Below are positions 41,479 to 41,759 of a DNA stretch of 41,759 nt, piece by piece. How positions within the stretch are numbered: the stretch's first letter is position 1; the number at the start of each line of letters is the position of its first letter. The position numbers and the translations under genes are program-made. The stretch spans positions 1 through 41,759 of the forward strand of contig JAVJSD010000150.1 of assembly GCA_040219575.1 (NCBI GenBank), read 5' to 3'. The DNA comes from JAVJSD01 sp040219575. Its GTDB lineage: Bacteria > Planctomycetota > Planctomycetia > Pirellulales > Pirellulaceae. The notes under the pieces are model-generated. The model saw only the letters and a program-made list of their open reading frames with translations. It had not been told where the DNA came from and made no database searches.

Positions 41479-41567
41479 CTTTCGCCTGCCGATTCTTTCG
41501 CGTGTCCGTCACGAGGAAGTCCTATTGAGGTCTGCATTGTCGAAGCCAACGATGTAGCGAGGAACGT

Positions 41568-41668
41568 CGTTTAGCGGCAAGCCGAAGGCGACGGCGTGCG
41601 CAGGACCCCGCACTAGCTGGAAACGTTGCTGCAACGATCCGCCGACGCCTGCGGCTTGCCGTTAAACT
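41568..41668. repeat. 101-bp palindromic repeat, copy C
   Basis: Arms 41568-41596 and 41640-41668 (25 of 29 inverted matches) around a 43-base spacer, exactly the geometry of copy A at 904-1004. The spacer shares TGCGCA, TGGAAACGT-like and CTGCAACG blocks with copy A in the same order. Lies between the membrane protein gene and the window end. Confidence 0.8.
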
Positions 41669-41759
41669 TGTTTTCCGCAACCTAAAGTTTTTCCAAAATT
41701 GCTCTTGCGCCATTCCGCCAGACTCGCCATCTTAGCGGCATGACGCAAATCTGGTACGG

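Noticed and set aside
41740..41759. Possible start of a plus-strand gene (ATGACGCAAATCTGG) at the window edge
   Set aside because: Only six codons are visible and no ribosome-binding site precedes the ATG.

Overview
The window reads as a chromosomal segment of a GC-rich planctomycete, most likely of the Pirellulales. This is inferred from gene content: a DUF1559-type protein, Ser/Thr kinases of planctomycete style, an ECF sigma factor coupled to a kinase, large secreted catabolic proteins, tiny secreted Tyr/Pro-rich proteins and a bacterial DNA topoisomerase VI. No rRNA, tRNA or CRISPR array was seen.

Layout. 1-145: 3' end of an IS256/Mutator-type insertion sequence that appears to have cut off a DUF1559-like gene. 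904-1004: a 101-bp palindromic repeat with a full sister copy at 41568-41668 and a half copy at 36971-37014. 1082-4527: PPP-type phosphatase, a glycosyltransferase-2-like protein lacking the DxD motif, and a two-gene unit with an alpha-CTD/sigma4-like protein. 4980-6017: a soluble Ser/Thr kinase. 6169-16348: a secreted phosphoesterase and polysaccharide-lyase island. On the minus strand lie an ENPP-type phosphodiesterase, a TPR + purple-acid-phosphatase-like protein and a 1353-aa PL26/YetA-like protein with a LamG-like tail. On the plus strand lie a Tat-exported metallophosphoesterase and a PHP-domain protein. 16381-19363: a small membrane protein with a leaderless-type promoter, MobA, an MscS channel, a 33-aa Cys-rich ORF and a thioredoxin that lacks its second active-site Cys.

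19786-24360 is a 1524-aa secreted protein with Ig-like modules, a long Pro-Gln tract and a C-terminal chagasin-like domain. 24739-28976 is a tight three-gene operon: ECF sigma factor, a membrane Ser/Thr kinase with a fused anti-sigma-type zinc motif, and a secreted coiled-coil protein with NolW-like and FlgT-C-like modules. This is my best candidate for a little-described signalling system. 29243-30136 is an SGNH hydrolase. 30770-35528 couples a degenerate HD-GYP/PAS/GGDEF protein to a flagellin-like filament protein. 35731-36553 holds two small secreted proteins ending in a bidirectional terminator. 37073-40916 is a topoisomerase VI operon (B subunit, A subunit, GNAT acetyltransferase), and 41071-41478 is a three-helix membrane protein.

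Taken together, the segment mixes extracellular polymer and phosphoester degradation, envelope-stress or surface signalling, c-di-GMP-linked motility or surface structure, and an archaeal-type topoisomerase. It is laced with short palindromic repeats in the intergenic spaces. All functional statements rest on motif recognition by eye; no database search was run.
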